Source of the DNA: Candidatus Obscuribacterales bacterium
GTDB lineage: Bacteria; Cyanobacteriota; Vampirovibrionia; Obscuribacterales; Obscuribacteraceae
Assembly: GCA_019750335.1 (NCBI GenBank)
Contig: JAIEOQ010000006.1
Location: 248,001 to 312,000 of the forward strand
DNA: 64,000 bases
Direction: 5' to 3'
Within the stretch, counting starts at the first letter, position 1. Each line of letters opens with the position of its first letter. The translations under genes were made by a program, and so were the position numbers. Under the pieces are notes generated by a model. That model had not been told where the DNA came from and made no database searches. It worked only from the letters and a program-made list of their open reading frames with translations. This document shows positions 34,208 through 43,160 of this stretch, in pieces.

Positions 34208-35191
34208 ATGCAAGCAATGATTCTTGAACGTTCAGGGCAGGATTTAGCCGAGCGTACTATGCCGGATCCGATTGTTGGCGCTCATGATTTACTGCTTGAA
34301 GTAAAAGTTTGTGGTGTTTGCCGCACCGATCTCCATATTCTGGATGGTGAGCTTACGGAGCCGAAGCTCCCCCTTGTGCTCGGTCATGAAATCGTCGGCA
34401 AAGTAATTGCTTTGGGCGCTGCTGTAAAAGAATTTCAATTAGGTGATCGTGTCGGTGTGCCATGGCTTGGTGGCTCTTGCGGAAGCTGTCGCTTTTGTCT
34501 TGCCGGCAAAGAGAATCTTTGCGATAAGCCGGTTTTTACCGGCTACCAGCGCGACGGTGGCTACAGCAGTTTAAGTGTCGCTGATTCACGTTTTTGTTTT
34601 CGCGTTCCCGACACTATGGACGATCATAAAATTGCGCCTTTGCTTTGCGCCGGATTAATCGGTTGGCGCAGCTTGAAAAAAACAGGCGAAGCAAAACGGC
34701 TTGGTTTGTACGGTTTCGGTGCCGCCGCTCATATCATCAGTCAAATTGCCAAACATCAAGGACGCGAAGTTTATGCTTTCACCAAACCTGGTGATCATTT
34801 AGGTCAAAGCTTTGCGAAAAATCTTGGTGTCACCTGGTGTGGTGGCTCAGATCAAATGCCGCCGGAAAAGCTTGATGCAGCGATTATTTTTGCACCGGCC
34901 GGTGAACTTATTCCGCAAGCTCTGCAAGCCGTGGATAAAGGCGGCACAGTGGTGTGTGCTGGCATACACATGAGCCCGATTCCGGAATTCTCTTACGATC
35001 TGCTTTGGGGCGAACGTACAGTATGTTCGGTGGCAAACTTAACCAGACAAGACGGCAACGAATTTTTTGAAACAATCGCTCAAGTGCCTTTAGCAACAAC
35101 AGTTGAACTCTTTGCTTTAAGCGAAGCCAATCGTGCTTTGCAGCAGCTGAAACAAGGCAGAATAAAAGGCGCTGCTGTATTAGTGCCTTAG
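34208..35191 (+). CDS. Zinc-dependent alcohol dehydrogenase (MDR family)
   Basis: 328-residue medium-chain dehydrogenase. Catalytic zinc ligands are Cys38 and His60 (GVCRTDLH, GHEIVG), with structural zinc ligands Cys91, 94, 97 and 105 (CGSCRFCLAGKENLC), then the NAD(P) site GLYGFGAAAHIISQIAK. It matches the AdhA/YogA-like Zn group. Substrate alcohol or aldehyde unknown. ATG 34208 is used because the frame upstream runs through the tRNA. Its stop overlaps the convergent higA gene by 4 nt. Confidence 0.87.
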   Translation: MQAMILERSGQDLAERTMPDPIVGAHDLLLEVKVCGVCRTDLHILDGELTEPKLPLVLGHEIVGKVIALGAAVKEFQLGDRVGVPWLGGSCGSCRFCLAGKENLCDKPVFTGYQRDGGYSSLSVADSRFCFRVPDTMDDHKIAPLLCAGLIGWRSLKKTGEAKRLGLYGFGAAAHIISQIAKHQGREVYAFTKPGDHLGQSFAKNLGVTWCGGSDQMPPEKLDAAIIFAPAGELIPQALQAVDKGGTVVCAGIHMSPIPEFSYDLLWGERTVCSVANLTRQDGNEFFETIAQVPLATTVELFALSEANRALQQLKQGRIKGAAVLVP

Positions 35192-35484
35192 CGGTGCAAG
35201 TTTGCCAATGGTTTAAGTGGTTTGTGCTTTTGTTGTGCGTGCCACAAATCAACTGCTAATTGCAGATTTAACCAAAATTGTGCTGTTGTGCGCAATGCGT
35301 CTGCTAAATCCATTGCTGTTTGTGGTGTAATGCCACGCTTTCCGGTGATTATTTCATTCATTTTTGGTTGAGACCAACCTAAATGTCGAGCAAAAGCGCT
35401 TTGGCTTAAGCCCAGTGGTACCAAAAATTCTTCTAAAAGAATTTCGCCTGGTTTTGTTGGTTCGCGCAGCATCTGCCTTTTCAT
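35188..35484 (-). CDS. higA: HigA-type antitoxin (HTH-XRE)
   Basis: 98-residue helix-turn-helix antitoxin: KPGEILLEEFLVPLGLSQSAFARHLGWSQPKMNEIITGKRGITPQTAMDLADALRTTAQFWLNLQ, read here as family motifs LSQSAFARHL and ITPQTAMDLA, typical of HigA/VapI. It lies 10 nt after the toxin gene, the toxin-first order of higBA. It should bind its own promoter, and an inverted repeat of the right kind is present upstream of higB. Confidence 0.9.
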   Translation of the reverse strand: MKRQMLREPTKPGEILLEEFLVPLGLSQSAFARHLGWSQPKMNEIITGKRGITPQTAMDLADALRTTAQFWLNLQLAVDLWHAQQKHKPLKPLANLHR

Positions 35485-35494
35485 AACTTTTTAC

Positions 35495-35788
35495 CTAGTG
35501 ATAATCTTGAATTTCAACTTCGTGAGGTCCGTCGGTTTTCCACTTAAAAACAATTACCCATTGATCGTTGATATGTATTGAATGATAGCCGGCTAAATCG
35601 TCTTTTAAGGCATGTAGCTTATTTCCTGGGGGACTTGCTATATCTTGTAAAACAAAGGCGGCTTCAATCATGTCTAGCTTGCGCCTAGCGGTAGGCAAAA
35701 CAGTAGAAGGAAATTTTGCAACTTCCTTGTCTTTTATTCCGTAAAATATTTTTTCTGTCAGTGAGCCTTTGAAGCTTTGAATTGACAT
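35495..35788 (-). CDS. higB: HigB-type toxin (RelE/ParE superfamily)
   Basis: 97-residue toxin of the HigB branch, a ribosome-dependent mRNA endonuclease in known members. Motifs: SFKGSLTEKIFYG at the start, ARRKLDMIEAA, LHALKDDLAGYHSIHIND and VIVFKW near the end, all usual for the family. ATG 35788 lies 5 nt from a large palindromic operator. First gene of the pair with higA. Confidence 0.9.
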   Translation of the reverse strand: MSIQSFKGSLTEKIFYGIKDKEVAKFPSTVLPTARRKLDMIEAAFVLQDIASPPGNKLHALKDDLAGYHSIHINDQWVIVFKWKTDGPHEVEIQDYH

Positions 35789-35792
35789 TGGC

Positions 35793-35840
35793 TTGAACCT
35801 ATACGGTTATATCGTATACTGATATAGGTTCAAATGTCAA
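35793..35840 (-). promoter_or_regulatory. higBA promoter and nested palindromic operator
   Basis: An 11-bp perfect inverted repeat, TTGAACCTATA (35793-35803) and TATAGGTTCAA (35823-35833), encloses a second one, TATACG (35800-35805) and CGTATA (35813-35818). On the minus strand TTGACA (35840-35835) precedes TATACG (35818-35813) by 16 bp. HigA binding would cover the promoter. Confidence 0.7.
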
Positions 35841-35862
35841 GTTGCGGGCAAGAAAGTGGCTG

Positions 35863-37335
35863 CTAGCTGCATTCCCAGGTGGCTTTGCCGCCTTTGACGT
35901 CCATAACTTTGATGCCGACTTCAAGCAAACGATCACGGATCATGTCGGAGCGTTTGTAGTCTTTATCGGCACGTGCTTGTTCGCGAGCGCTCAGCAGCAT
36001 TTCCATTAACTGCGAAGCATCATCTGTGTCAGCAGCAGTTTCGGTCAGGCTTTGTACGATCTCTTTCAATTTAGCTGTAGTTGCCGGATCGAGTGAGCGG
36101 CGATTGTCTTCTAGCGTGAAGCCGAGCACACTTGCATAACGACGTAGTTCTTCGGTGTATTTTTTTGCTGTGTTTGGATCTGTAGTGACAAAAATTGTGT
36201 CAGCAAAACCGAACAAAGCTGATACCGCTTGTGGTGTGTTGAAGTCGTTGTCCATGGCTTTGCGGAATTCTTGATCTAGTTTTTCTACTGGAGCGATGTC
36301 GATATTGTCTGTTGTTTTACCGTTTGCTTCCGGCGCAAATTGAGCGGCGCGGATTAGTCTTGAAATACCAGCCTTAGCTGATTCCATGCTCTTTTCGGTA
36401 AATTCAATCGGGCTTCGGTAGTGTGTTTGCAAAACAAAAAAGCGAATTGTGTCTGCTGAATATGACTCAAGTATGCTTTGAATGGTGCGGAAGTTGCCCA
36501 AAGATTTGGACATCTTTTCGGCTTCCACTTGGACGAAACTGTTATGAATCCAGTAGTTGGCCAATGTCTTCTTGTGCAGCGCTTCCGATTGTGCAATTTC
36601 ATTTTCGTGGTGGGGAAAAACAAGATCTTCGCCACCGCCATGAATGTCGATTGTTTCACCAAGCACGTTTTTGATCATAGTCGAGCATTCAAGATGCCAG
36701 CCTGGGCGTCCCCAGCCCCAGGGGCTTTGCCAACCTGGTTCTTTTTGATCGACGCTTTTCCAAAGAGCAAAGTCGAAATGATTTTTCTTCAGTTCTTTCA
36801 ATTCGGACTGGCTTCGCACTTGTTCTCTTGCGCCTTGGATCATTTCGTCCAAGCTTTGTTTCTTTAGTTTGCCGTAAGTCTTGAATGAAAGAACATCGAA
36901 ATAAACGTCACCACCGGCTTCGTAAGCGTGCCCGGCATCGATTAAAGACTGGGTAAAGGCAAGCATCTTTTCGATGTATTCGGTAGCGCGGGGCTCGACG
37001 TCGGGCAAAGCTGCGTTCAAGTCGTGCATGTCTTTGTGGAAGGTATCGGTGTATTTAAGAGCGATCTCTTCCGGGCGCACATTCAGCTCTTTGGCTTTGT
37101 TGATGATTTTGTCATCGACGTCTGTGATGTTGCGTACAAAAGTGACGTCATAGCCGGCAAAGCGCAAATAACGTTGAATGACGTCGAAAGTCAAAGCCAT
37201 GCGTGCATGACCGAGATGGCTCAAGTCATAGACCGTCGGTCCGCAAGCGTACATCAGTACTTTTGGCGGGTTAATCGGCTTGAAATCTTCTTTTTTGCCG
37301 GTAAGTGTGTTGAATATTTTGAGTTGCGATTGCAT
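35863..37335 (-). CDS. cysS: Cysteinyl-tRNA synthetase
   Basis: Charges tRNA(Cys). 490 residues, standard class I enzyme. Signature HIGH region HLGH at 40-43 (after CGPTVYDL, with the zinc ligand Cys31), WHLECSTM and HHENEIAQSEA for the remaining zinc ligands, and the KMSKS loop EKMSKSLGNF. The C-terminus ends with an extra Cys. It begins 4 nt after the gltX stop, so the two synthetases are one unit. A higBA pair follows downstream. Confidence 0.97.
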   Translation of the reverse strand: MQSQLKIFNTLTGKKEDFKPINPPKVLMYACGPTVYDLSHLGHARMALTFDVIQRYLRFAGYDVTFVRNITDVDDKIINKAKELNVRPEEIALKYTDTFHKDMHDLNAALPDVEPRATEYIEKMLAFTQSLIDAGHAYEAGGDVYFDVLSFKTYGKLKKQSLDEMIQGAREQVRSQSELKELKKNHFDFALWKSVDQKEPGWQSPWGWGRPGWHLECSTMIKNVLGETIDIHGGGEDLVFPHHENEIAQSEALHKKTLANYWIHNSFVQVEAEKMSKSLGNFRTIQSILESYSADTIRFFVLQTHYRSPIEFTEKSMESAKAGISRLIRAAQFAPEANGKTTDNIDIAPVEKLDQEFRKAMDNDFNTPQAVSALFGFADTIFVTTDPNTAKKYTEELRRYASVLGFTLEDNRRSLDPATTAKLKEIVQSLTETAADTDDASQLMEMLLSAREQARADKDYKRSDMIRDRLLEVGIKVMDVKGGKATWECS

Positions 37336-37339
37336 CTGG

Positions 37340-38791
37340 TTAACAGGGTTGCAGAATAGCTTCTATACGAGCTTTTACTCTTTGTTCGCCGAGGATGGAA
37401 AGTACGGAGCCGAGATCTGGTCCGGAGGTAGCGCCGCAAAGTGCGATGCGGATCGGCCAGTAAAGATCTTTGCCTTTAACTGAAAGTTCTTTGCCGATGG
37501 CATCGACAGTTGCCTTACAGCCTTTGGAGTCGCCCCAAGGGAAGCTTGTCAGCTTAGTTTGTACTTGGCTGAGCACGGCTTTGGAAGAATCTTTTTTCAA
37601 AACTTCAGTCATTTCGCTAGTTAAATCTACTTTGTCAGCAAAGAAGAATGAAACTTGCTTGCTGATTTCATGCAGAGCAGGTAGCCCGTCGCGCACTGAG
37701 GCGACTATCTCTTCGATTTGCGGGCGAGTGTACGCTTTTAAATCGAAGGTGGCAAGGTGGGGCATACAGCGGTCGGTAATGGTCGACAAGGGTAAACTGC
37801 GTATATAGTGCGAATTGAACCACTCTAGACGTTTGATGTCGAAAACCGCTGGGCTCTTGCTTACTCTTTCCAGATCGAACATGGCGCAGGCTTCTTCGAT
37901 AGTGAAGATCTCGCGCCCGTCAGCCGGTGTCCAGCTCATTTGAGCTAGATAGTTCATGATCGCTTCAGGCATGTAGCCATCGCGTCTGTATTTGCTGATA
38001 TGAACGGCTTCGCCGTGTTTGCGTTTGGAAAGCTTCTGTCTGTCCATGTCGAAGATCAAAGGGACATGAGCAAATACAGGATGCTGCACGCCGAGTGCTT
38101 CGTAGATCAGGATTTGTTTGGCAGTGTTGTGGATGTGATCTTCACCACGAATGACATGAGTCATTTTCATGTCTATGTCGTCGATCACGACAGCAAAGTT
38201 GTAGATGGCGATGCCGCTCGATTTGACGATCACCATGTCGCCGCCGATGTCCGAGCTGTTGATGCTGATCTCGCCTTTAATTGCATCGTGCCAAGTGATC
38301 ACGCGATCGTCTTCGACTTTGAAGCGAATAACCGGAGCGCGTCCTTCTTTTTCGAACTGCTCGATTTGTGCTTGAGTGTAATGTCTGCCGCGATTGTCAT
38401 AGCGTGGAGCTTGATTCGCTGCTTTTTGTCCTTCACGCAAAGCATCGAGCTCTTCAGCTGAGGCGTAGCAAAAATAAGCTTTGCCCGAAGTAATTAGTTT
38501 GCGTGCTACTTGTTCGTAGTGATCGGTTTTTTCTGTTTGACGATAAGGCGGATAAGGTCCGCCGATGTCCGGACCTTCGTCCCAGTTGATGCCGAGCCAT
38601 TTGAGTCCGTCGAGAATATCGGCAGTGTAAGCCTCGTCCGAGCGTACTTCATCTGTGTCTTCCAGACGCAAAGCAAAATCGCCTTGATGACGACGGGCGT
38701 ACAAAAAGTTGTAGAGCGCTGTACGTGCCGTACCCAGATGCAGATATCCTGTCGGGCTTGGTGCCATTCGTACTCTTATTTTGGAAGTCAA
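37340..38791 (-). CDS. gltX: Glutamyl-tRNA synthetase
   Basis: Charges tRNA(Glu), also the first substrate of the haem pathway here. Class I enzyme with the PSPTGYLHLGTARTALYNFL signature and the KLSKRKHG loop. The frame opens at ATG 38830, but TTG 38791 is preferred: AGAGG lies 10 nt upstream and the protein then starts TSKIRVRMAPSPTG, the normal family N-terminus (about 483 residues). It is co-transcribed with cysS. Discriminating or not is not decided from sequence alone. Confidence 0.95.
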   Translation of the reverse strand: MTSKIRVRMAPSPTGYLHLGTARTALYNFLYARRHQGDFALRLEDTDEVRSDEAYTADILDGLKWLGINWDEGPDIGGPYPPYRQTEKTDHYEQVARKLITSGKAYFCYASAEELDALREGQKAANQAPRYDNRGRHYTQAQIEQFEKEGRAPVIRFKVEDDRVITWHDAIKGEISINSSDIGGDMVIVKSSGIAIYNFAVVIDDIDMKMTHVIRGEDHIHNTAKQILIYEALGVQHPVFAHVPLIFDMDRQKLSKRKHGEAVHISKYRRDGYMPEAIMNYLAQMSWTPADGREIFTIEEACAMFDLERVSKSPAVFDIKRLEWFNSHYIRSLPLSTITDRCMPHLATFDLKAYTRPQIEEIVASVRDGLPALHEISKQVSFFFADKVDLTSEMTEVLKKDSSKAVLSQVQTKLTSFPWGDSKGCKATVDAIGKELSVKGKDLYWPIRIALCGATSGPDLGSVLSILGEQRVKARIEAILQPC

Positions 38792-38889
38792 GCGCGAGTA
38801 GCCTCTGCGAACAACAAAACGTTGTCGCATTTTAACAGATGCCCAAAAGAGCTAACTCTTGAAAAGGTGAACTGTAAAGAGCTGAGGTT

Positions 38890-39876
38890 CTATTGTTGTT
38901 GAGCGATGATCAAACAATCAACCAGAGCGACGCCGGAGCCGACCATGTTTAGCTGTCTGGCTGCTGCTTTGGAAAGATCGATTACACGGTCGCCGACGAA
39001 TGGTCCGCGATCATTAACTTCAACAATACAAGTGTCGCCTGTGCGGCGGTTCTTTACGAGAAGTTTGGTGCCGAAAGGCAAGGTTTTGTGAGCCGCGGTC
39101 ATTTTTTCTTCGCTGAAAATGGCGCCATTGGAGCAGCGGCGTCCGTTGAACTTGCCGCCATACCATGAGGCATGACCGGAGAAGCTATGACCAAGCATCT
39201 CTTGTTTTATAAGAGCTGACTTGTCCGCTACATCAGGAAAGCTTGTAGGCAAAGTATTGATGCCGCAAGCGGTTCTGATTGCGTTACAAATTCGCAAGCT
39301 GGTTTCGAAAGCTTCTGTATGTCTTTTCTTGTCTAATTCTTTGCTGGCTTCGTCAGCGACTACGCCGGCAAACGGATTGAAAGAGATAACAGTGCTGCCT
39401 TCGTGTTTGATTGAAGCTTTGTCTTCATCACGAGCAGGCAATAAGGAAGAAGCGTCAAACTTCTTTTCACTTAATAGCTCGTGCAATTTAATCGCTAATT
39501 CTTCTGCTTCTTCTATAGCTTTGTCGCTATCGTCACCGGCTTTAAAGCGGGCAACCTCTTCACCGTTGATTGTTACAGCAGCTAATTGCTGACCGTTTTC
39601 CAACCAGACTTTGGATGTTACTTCCGGTACTGTCTCGACCAAACCGCCCATAGCATAGGTAGAGTCGATGGGCAGCGCGTAAGCAATCGATAAAGCGATT
39701 GTGCCGGCGGCTATCAATCTACAGGCAATTTTGCTGGCAGGCAGTTGTCTGAGAAGAAGTTCTAAGGTGATACAGCTCATGGAAATTACGTCTTCTAGGG
39801 GATGAACCATTTCGAAGCAGGCGAAACCGTACCAAAATTCGGCAAGCCGAGTCAAAGTTCTCTTGCCTATTGGCAA
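38890..39876 (-). CDS. rlpA: RlpA-like double-psi beta-barrel protein (septal lytic transglycosylase family)
   Basis: C-terminal RlpA domain (about residues 230-325): GHASWYGGKFNGRRCSNGAIFS, MTAAHKTLPFGTKLLVKN and VEVNDRGPFVGDRVIDLSKAAA. These include the acidic and His residues of peptidoglycan-cleaving RlpA. The N-terminal 190 residues are unlike the SPOR-type and hold a hydrophobic segment (about 54-72), so it is membrane-anchored or exported. Start uncertain: TTG 39876 has GGAGA 5 nt upstream, while ATG 39810 and 39780 are possible. No SPOR domain is present. Confidence 0.8.
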   Translation of the reverse strand: MPIGKRTLTRLAEFWYGFACFEMVHPLEDVISMSCITLELLLRQLPASKIACRLIAAGTIALSIAYALPIDSTYAMGGLVETVPEVTSKVWLENGQQLAAVTINGEEVARFKAGDDSDKAIEEAEELAIKLHELLSEKKFDASSLLPARDEDKASIKHEGSTVISFNPFAGVVADEASKELDKKRHTEAFETSLRICNAIRTACGINTLPTSFPDVADKSALIKQEMLGHSFSGHASWYGGKFNGRRCSNGAIFSEEKMTAAHKTLPFGTKLLVKNRRTGDTCIVEVNDRGPFVGDRVIDLSKAAARQLNMVGSGVALVDCLIIAQQQ

Positions 39877-40213
39877 AATCTCCAGCTGGCGCAGGGATTG
39901 AGGGGTTTATGTGAAAACTCTTAAAATCAAGAAGTTGACTTTTGCCAAATTTTCCACCTGCTTCTTTGGAATTGATATTTTTTGCCCAGGCCTGTTTTTT
40001 GACAACTGAGATCCACTTAAGACTTCTGTTGACAAAAAGCTTTTTGCCTCTTGAGTTAAGTGATGTAACAGTTACCTTAATTGACAACCATGGTTGCAGA
40101 AAAAAGCCTGCCGATATGCTCGAGATCGGGGCCCGGTTGGGGATAGATCGTTCTTGAAAACACTCAATTTGAGGTTATCAAAGGACATATATCTTAGTAA
40201 CTTCTTGAGAAGT
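39877..40213. other. Gene-free stretch between rlpA and the YebC gene
   Basis: 337 nt with only shadow frames on both strands. It contains several TTGAC strings but no convincing -35/-10 pair, and a 16-nt near-palindrome (AACTTCTTGAGAAGTT, 40199-40214) that could end the YebC transcript. I see no RNA gene in it. Confidence 0.4.
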
Positions 40214-40975
40214 TCAGCCTGCCATCAGCTCTTGCATTAGGGCTTGATCCATCTCGAAATTGGTGTAAACGGTCTGCACATCGTCGTGATTTTCCAGCAC
40301 GTCGAGCAGTTTGAGCAGCTGTTTTGCAGCATCACGATCGCTTATTTCTACTGTAGATAGAGGCGCCATCGCTGTTTCAGCTGATGTGAATACGAGACCG
40401 GCTTTGGTCAAATTTGCTGAAACGTTTTCTAAAAGCGCTGGTTGGCAAAGGACAAGCGTAAAATCGTCCGCTTCGTTTTCTACATCTTCGGCACCGGCTT
40501 CAAGGGCGGCTAGAAGCGTATCGTCTTCTGAAAGTTTGAGTGGATGGGGAAGGGTAATTTCGCCGCGCTCTTTGAACATCCAATTGACGCATCCGGTTTC
40601 ACCCATATTGCCGCCGTATTTGGAAAAATAGCTGCGAATGTCGCCGGCAGTGCGATTGCGATTGTCTGTAGCGCAACGAACCATAATTGCTACGCCGCCA
40701 GGACCGTAACCTTCGTAAGTCAGCTCTTCCATTTGATCTGAGCCGCCGCTGCCGGCTCCTTTTTCAATAGCGCGCTGGATATTATCGTTAGGCACGCCTT
40801 CGGCTTTGGCGCGAGTGATGGCGTCGCGCAAGCGAAAATTGGCGTTAGGATCGCTGCCGCCTAGCTTTGTCGCCACAATAATTTCGCGGGCCATTTTGGC
40901 GTAAGTAGCGCCTTTCTTGGCGTCAACAACCGCCTTCTGCCGTTTTATGGTCGCCCATTTTGAATGTCCGGACAC
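40214..40975 (-). CDS. yebC: YebC/TACO1-family regulator
   Basis: 253-residue YebC/PmpR protein, a DNA-binding regulator in some bacteria and a translation activator at proline-rich stalls in others. Starts GTG 40975 (SGHSKWATIKRQKAV follows) with GGAG 8 nt upstream; the longer frame adds eight foreign residues. Conserved GYGPGGVAIMV, TDNRNRT and GETGCVNWMF are present. Alone on its strand. Confidence 0.93.
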   Translation of the reverse strand: MSGHSKWATIKRQKAVVDAKKGATYAKMAREIIVATKLGGSDPNANFRLRDAITRAKAEGVPNDNIQRAIEKGAGSGGSDQMEELTYEGYGPGGVAIMVRCATDNRNRTAGDIRSYFSKYGGNMGETGCVNWMFKERGEITLPHPLKLSEDDTLLAALEAGAEDVENEADDFTLVLCQPALLENVSANLTKAGLVFTSAETAMAPLSTVEISDRDAAKQLLKLLDVLENHDDVQTVYTNFEMDQALMQELMAG

Positions 40976-41158
40976 CGGCCTTACTCCTTCGTTTTGCAAT
41001 CATTATATATAGAAGGGAATTTGCTTTTTTAGAGCATTATTTTTCCGATTCATGTAAAAAGCATATGAAATATAGATTAGTTCTAGGCTTTGGAGGAATC
41101 AAAGAACATACCATGTCCTGAGTTTCTTGATTCACCACCTATTAAAAGAAGGAGCACT

Positions 41159-43030
41159 ATGCGTATTAAAGCAAATGTGGCTTTGTGCGGTGTATTACTG
41201 GCGTTCACATGCGGTCTTTCAAGCTTGTTGCCTGTACACTCAATGGAATCAGGTATTCATTTGGCTGCTGCCAACAAATTGAAAGGCAAAGTTTCCCGCG
41301 ACATGGTGGAAGCTGACGATCTTATGGCCAAAGGCGATTGGGACAAAGCTGCCGACGCCTACAAAAATGTCATGAACAAAGATTCAAAGAATTCGGCTGC
41401 TTTTGCCGGATACGGTATGGCGCTTGCCAAGCAATTTAAGCTTGACGGTGCCGAAGAACAGTTAGACAGAGCTTTGCAGATTGATCCGACCAACGCTGTT
41501 GCTCACGTAGGTAGAGCGCTGGTTTTGATGAACAGGCTACAGTCTTCAAATATGACTATCCGCCAGCAACGCGATTCGATGTTGAAACAAGCTGAGAATG
41601 AGTGCCGAACAGCTTTGCAAAAAGATCCCTTCTCTCCGGAAGCTCATTATCAACTTGCTCAATCATTGCGTGATCAAGGTCGCTTGGACGAAGCTGCCAG
41701 AGAATATAACGAAGCGATCAAGAGCGATCCTAAATATTCCGAAGCTTTTGCCGGTTTGGGTATGACCAAGCTTGCGATGAACAGCCTTGGTGAAGCTGAA
41801 AGTGCTTTCAAACAAGCTGTTCAATATAATTCGGGCAATTCCGGCGCTCATTACGGTTTAGGCAAAACCTATTTGAAAATGGGTAATGTTGATGCCGCTA
41901 TTAAAGAGTTGAACACTTCTCTTTATCAAAATCCGAACAGCTATCCGGCTCACTTAGCCATGGGTGAAGCTTATCAAGCTCAAGGCAATAATAATGCTGC
42001 TATTAACGAATACAAGAAATCCGTGCTGATCAAGCCGGAAAATGCCGATGCTTATTTGCATGTGGCTGATATCCGTGAAGGCAGAGGCGATATTGAGCTT
42101 TCGATTTCGGAATTGCGCGGAGCGCTCGAGCTGATGCCGGACAATCCGGACTTGCATTTGCGCATTGCTGATGAAAGCTTGCAGCTTGAAAAAGTTGATG
42201 ATGCGATGAAAGAGTATCAAACGGTGATGAACACCAACCCTGGTAACGCTCAAGCAGCCAAAGGTTTGACTCGCGCTTATTTCCTTAAAGCACAAAAAGA
42301 AACCGGTGGAGCGTTCTTCGTGTCCAACGATTTTGAATCAGCCAAAGCGCAAATTCAAAAAGCAATCCAACTCAATCCTAATGATATGGAACTGCGTTTA
42401 GCCATGGCTAAAATTCGTTCGATGTCCGGTGAAACAGTTGATCTGAACAGCATTGGTACACCGAGAACCGATGGCGAGCGTGTTGCTTACGCTGAAGCTC
42501 TTTTAGCTCAGAATCGTTTCAAGGAAGCTCAAGACCAGATGAATATGGTCATTGCTAACGCCAACGATCCTAAGCAAATCTTCTCCGTAGGCGATTTGGC
42601 TTTGATGATCAAAGATCTTGATGATGCTGATGCTGCTTATCGCAAGGCTGCAACTATGCCTGGCGGTGAAGAGCGTGCTAAGCGCGGTCAAGATATGGTC
42701 AAGAAAGCCAGAGAGACTGCCAGACAAGATTTGACCTTGGCTGATGATTTGGCTCGCAAAAAACAGCTAGCCAGCGCTATCGACAAATATCATGCTTCGG
42801 TATTTGAAAATCCACGTGTGCCGGAAGCTCGTATGGGCTTGGCAAACGCCCTGGAAAGATTGAGCCCGGCAGCGGCAAATGATTTGCGTGAAGCAAGCGT
42901 GCAACTGAAAGCCTATCTCTCCTTGAGACCGGATCTGCCGCCTAAAGAAGTAGAGAAGGTACAAAAGCGCATAACTAAGCTTGAAGAGAAAGCTTACAAA
43001 ATCGATCAAAAAGCCAAGAAGAACAAATAG
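41159..43030 (+). CDS. Large secreted TPR-repeat protein
   Basis: 623 residues. Signal peptide to about residue 28 (cleavage before MESGIHLAAANK). Then roughly ten tetratricopeptide repeats, e.g. AAREYNEAIKSDPKYSEAFAGLG, and VAYLH-type units, with DP or NP spacers between helices. The C-terminal 40 residues are charged helix. A scaffold for protein interaction outside the cytoplasm. ATG 41159 has AAGGAG 4 nt upstream; the 23 residues from 41090 are not supported. A strong hairpin 21 nt after the stop ends the transcript. Partner unknown. Confidence 0.8.
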   Translation: MRIKANVALCGVLLAFTCGLSSLLPVHSMESGIHLAAANKLKGKVSRDMVEADDLMAKGDWDKAADAYKNVMNKDSKNSAAFAGYGMALAKQFKLDGAEEQLDRALQIDPTNAVAHVGRALVLMNRLQSSNMTIRQQRDSMLKQAENECRTALQKDPFSPEAHYQLAQSLRDQGRLDEAAREYNEAIKSDPKYSEAFAGLGMTKLAMNSLGEAESAFKQAVQYNSGNSGAHYGLGKTYLKMGNVDAAIKELNTSLYQNPNSYPAHLAMGEAYQAQGNNNAAINEYKKSVLIKPENADAYLHVADIREGRGDIELSISELRGALELMPDNPDLHLRIADESLQLEKVDDAMKEYQTVMNTNPGNAQAAKGLTRAYFLKAQKETGGAFFVSNDFESAKAQIQKAIQLNPNDMELRLAMAKIRSMSGETVDLNSIGTPRTDGERVAYAEALLAQNRFKEAQDQMNMVIANANDPKQIFSVGDLALMIKDLDDADAAYRKAATMPGGEERAKRGQDMVKKARETARQDLTLADDLARKKQLASAIDKYHASVFENPRVPEARMGLANALERLSPAAANDLREASVQLKAYLSLRPDLPPKEVEKVQKRITKLEEKAYKIDQKAKKNK

Positions 43031-43050
43031 TTTTTAGTTGGTATTTAAGT

Positions 43051-43085
43051 GAAGCCGTCGTACTGTCAAGCAGTGCGACGGCTTC
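43051..43085 (+). terminator. Terminator hairpin after the large TPR gene
   Basis: 15-bp stem GAAGCCGTCGTACTG/CAGTGCGACGGCTTC (one wobble pair), 5-nt loop. The tail (TTCGATAAATTTG) is only moderately T-rich. It separates the TPR gene from murD. Confidence 0.7.
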
Positions 43086-43160
43086 TTCGATAAATTTGTC
43101 ATTTCGCCTGTCAAGACACCTGATAAAATACGGGTCGGAAGTTAATGGGCAGGGAACATC

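Noticed and set aside
34029..34217. 63-codon minus-strand frame with RVGFEPTW
   Set aside because: It is the antisense of tRNA-Ser and its flank. This peptide pattern is a known annotation artefact from the T-arm of tRNA genes.
36354..38902. Long plus-strand frames opposite cysS and gltX
   Set aside because: Shadows of well-conserved synthetase genes with no start signals.
38888..40213. Plus-strand and minus-strand frames around the RlpA start (39719-40157)
   Set aside because: They have no Shine-Dalgarno and no protein-like composition.
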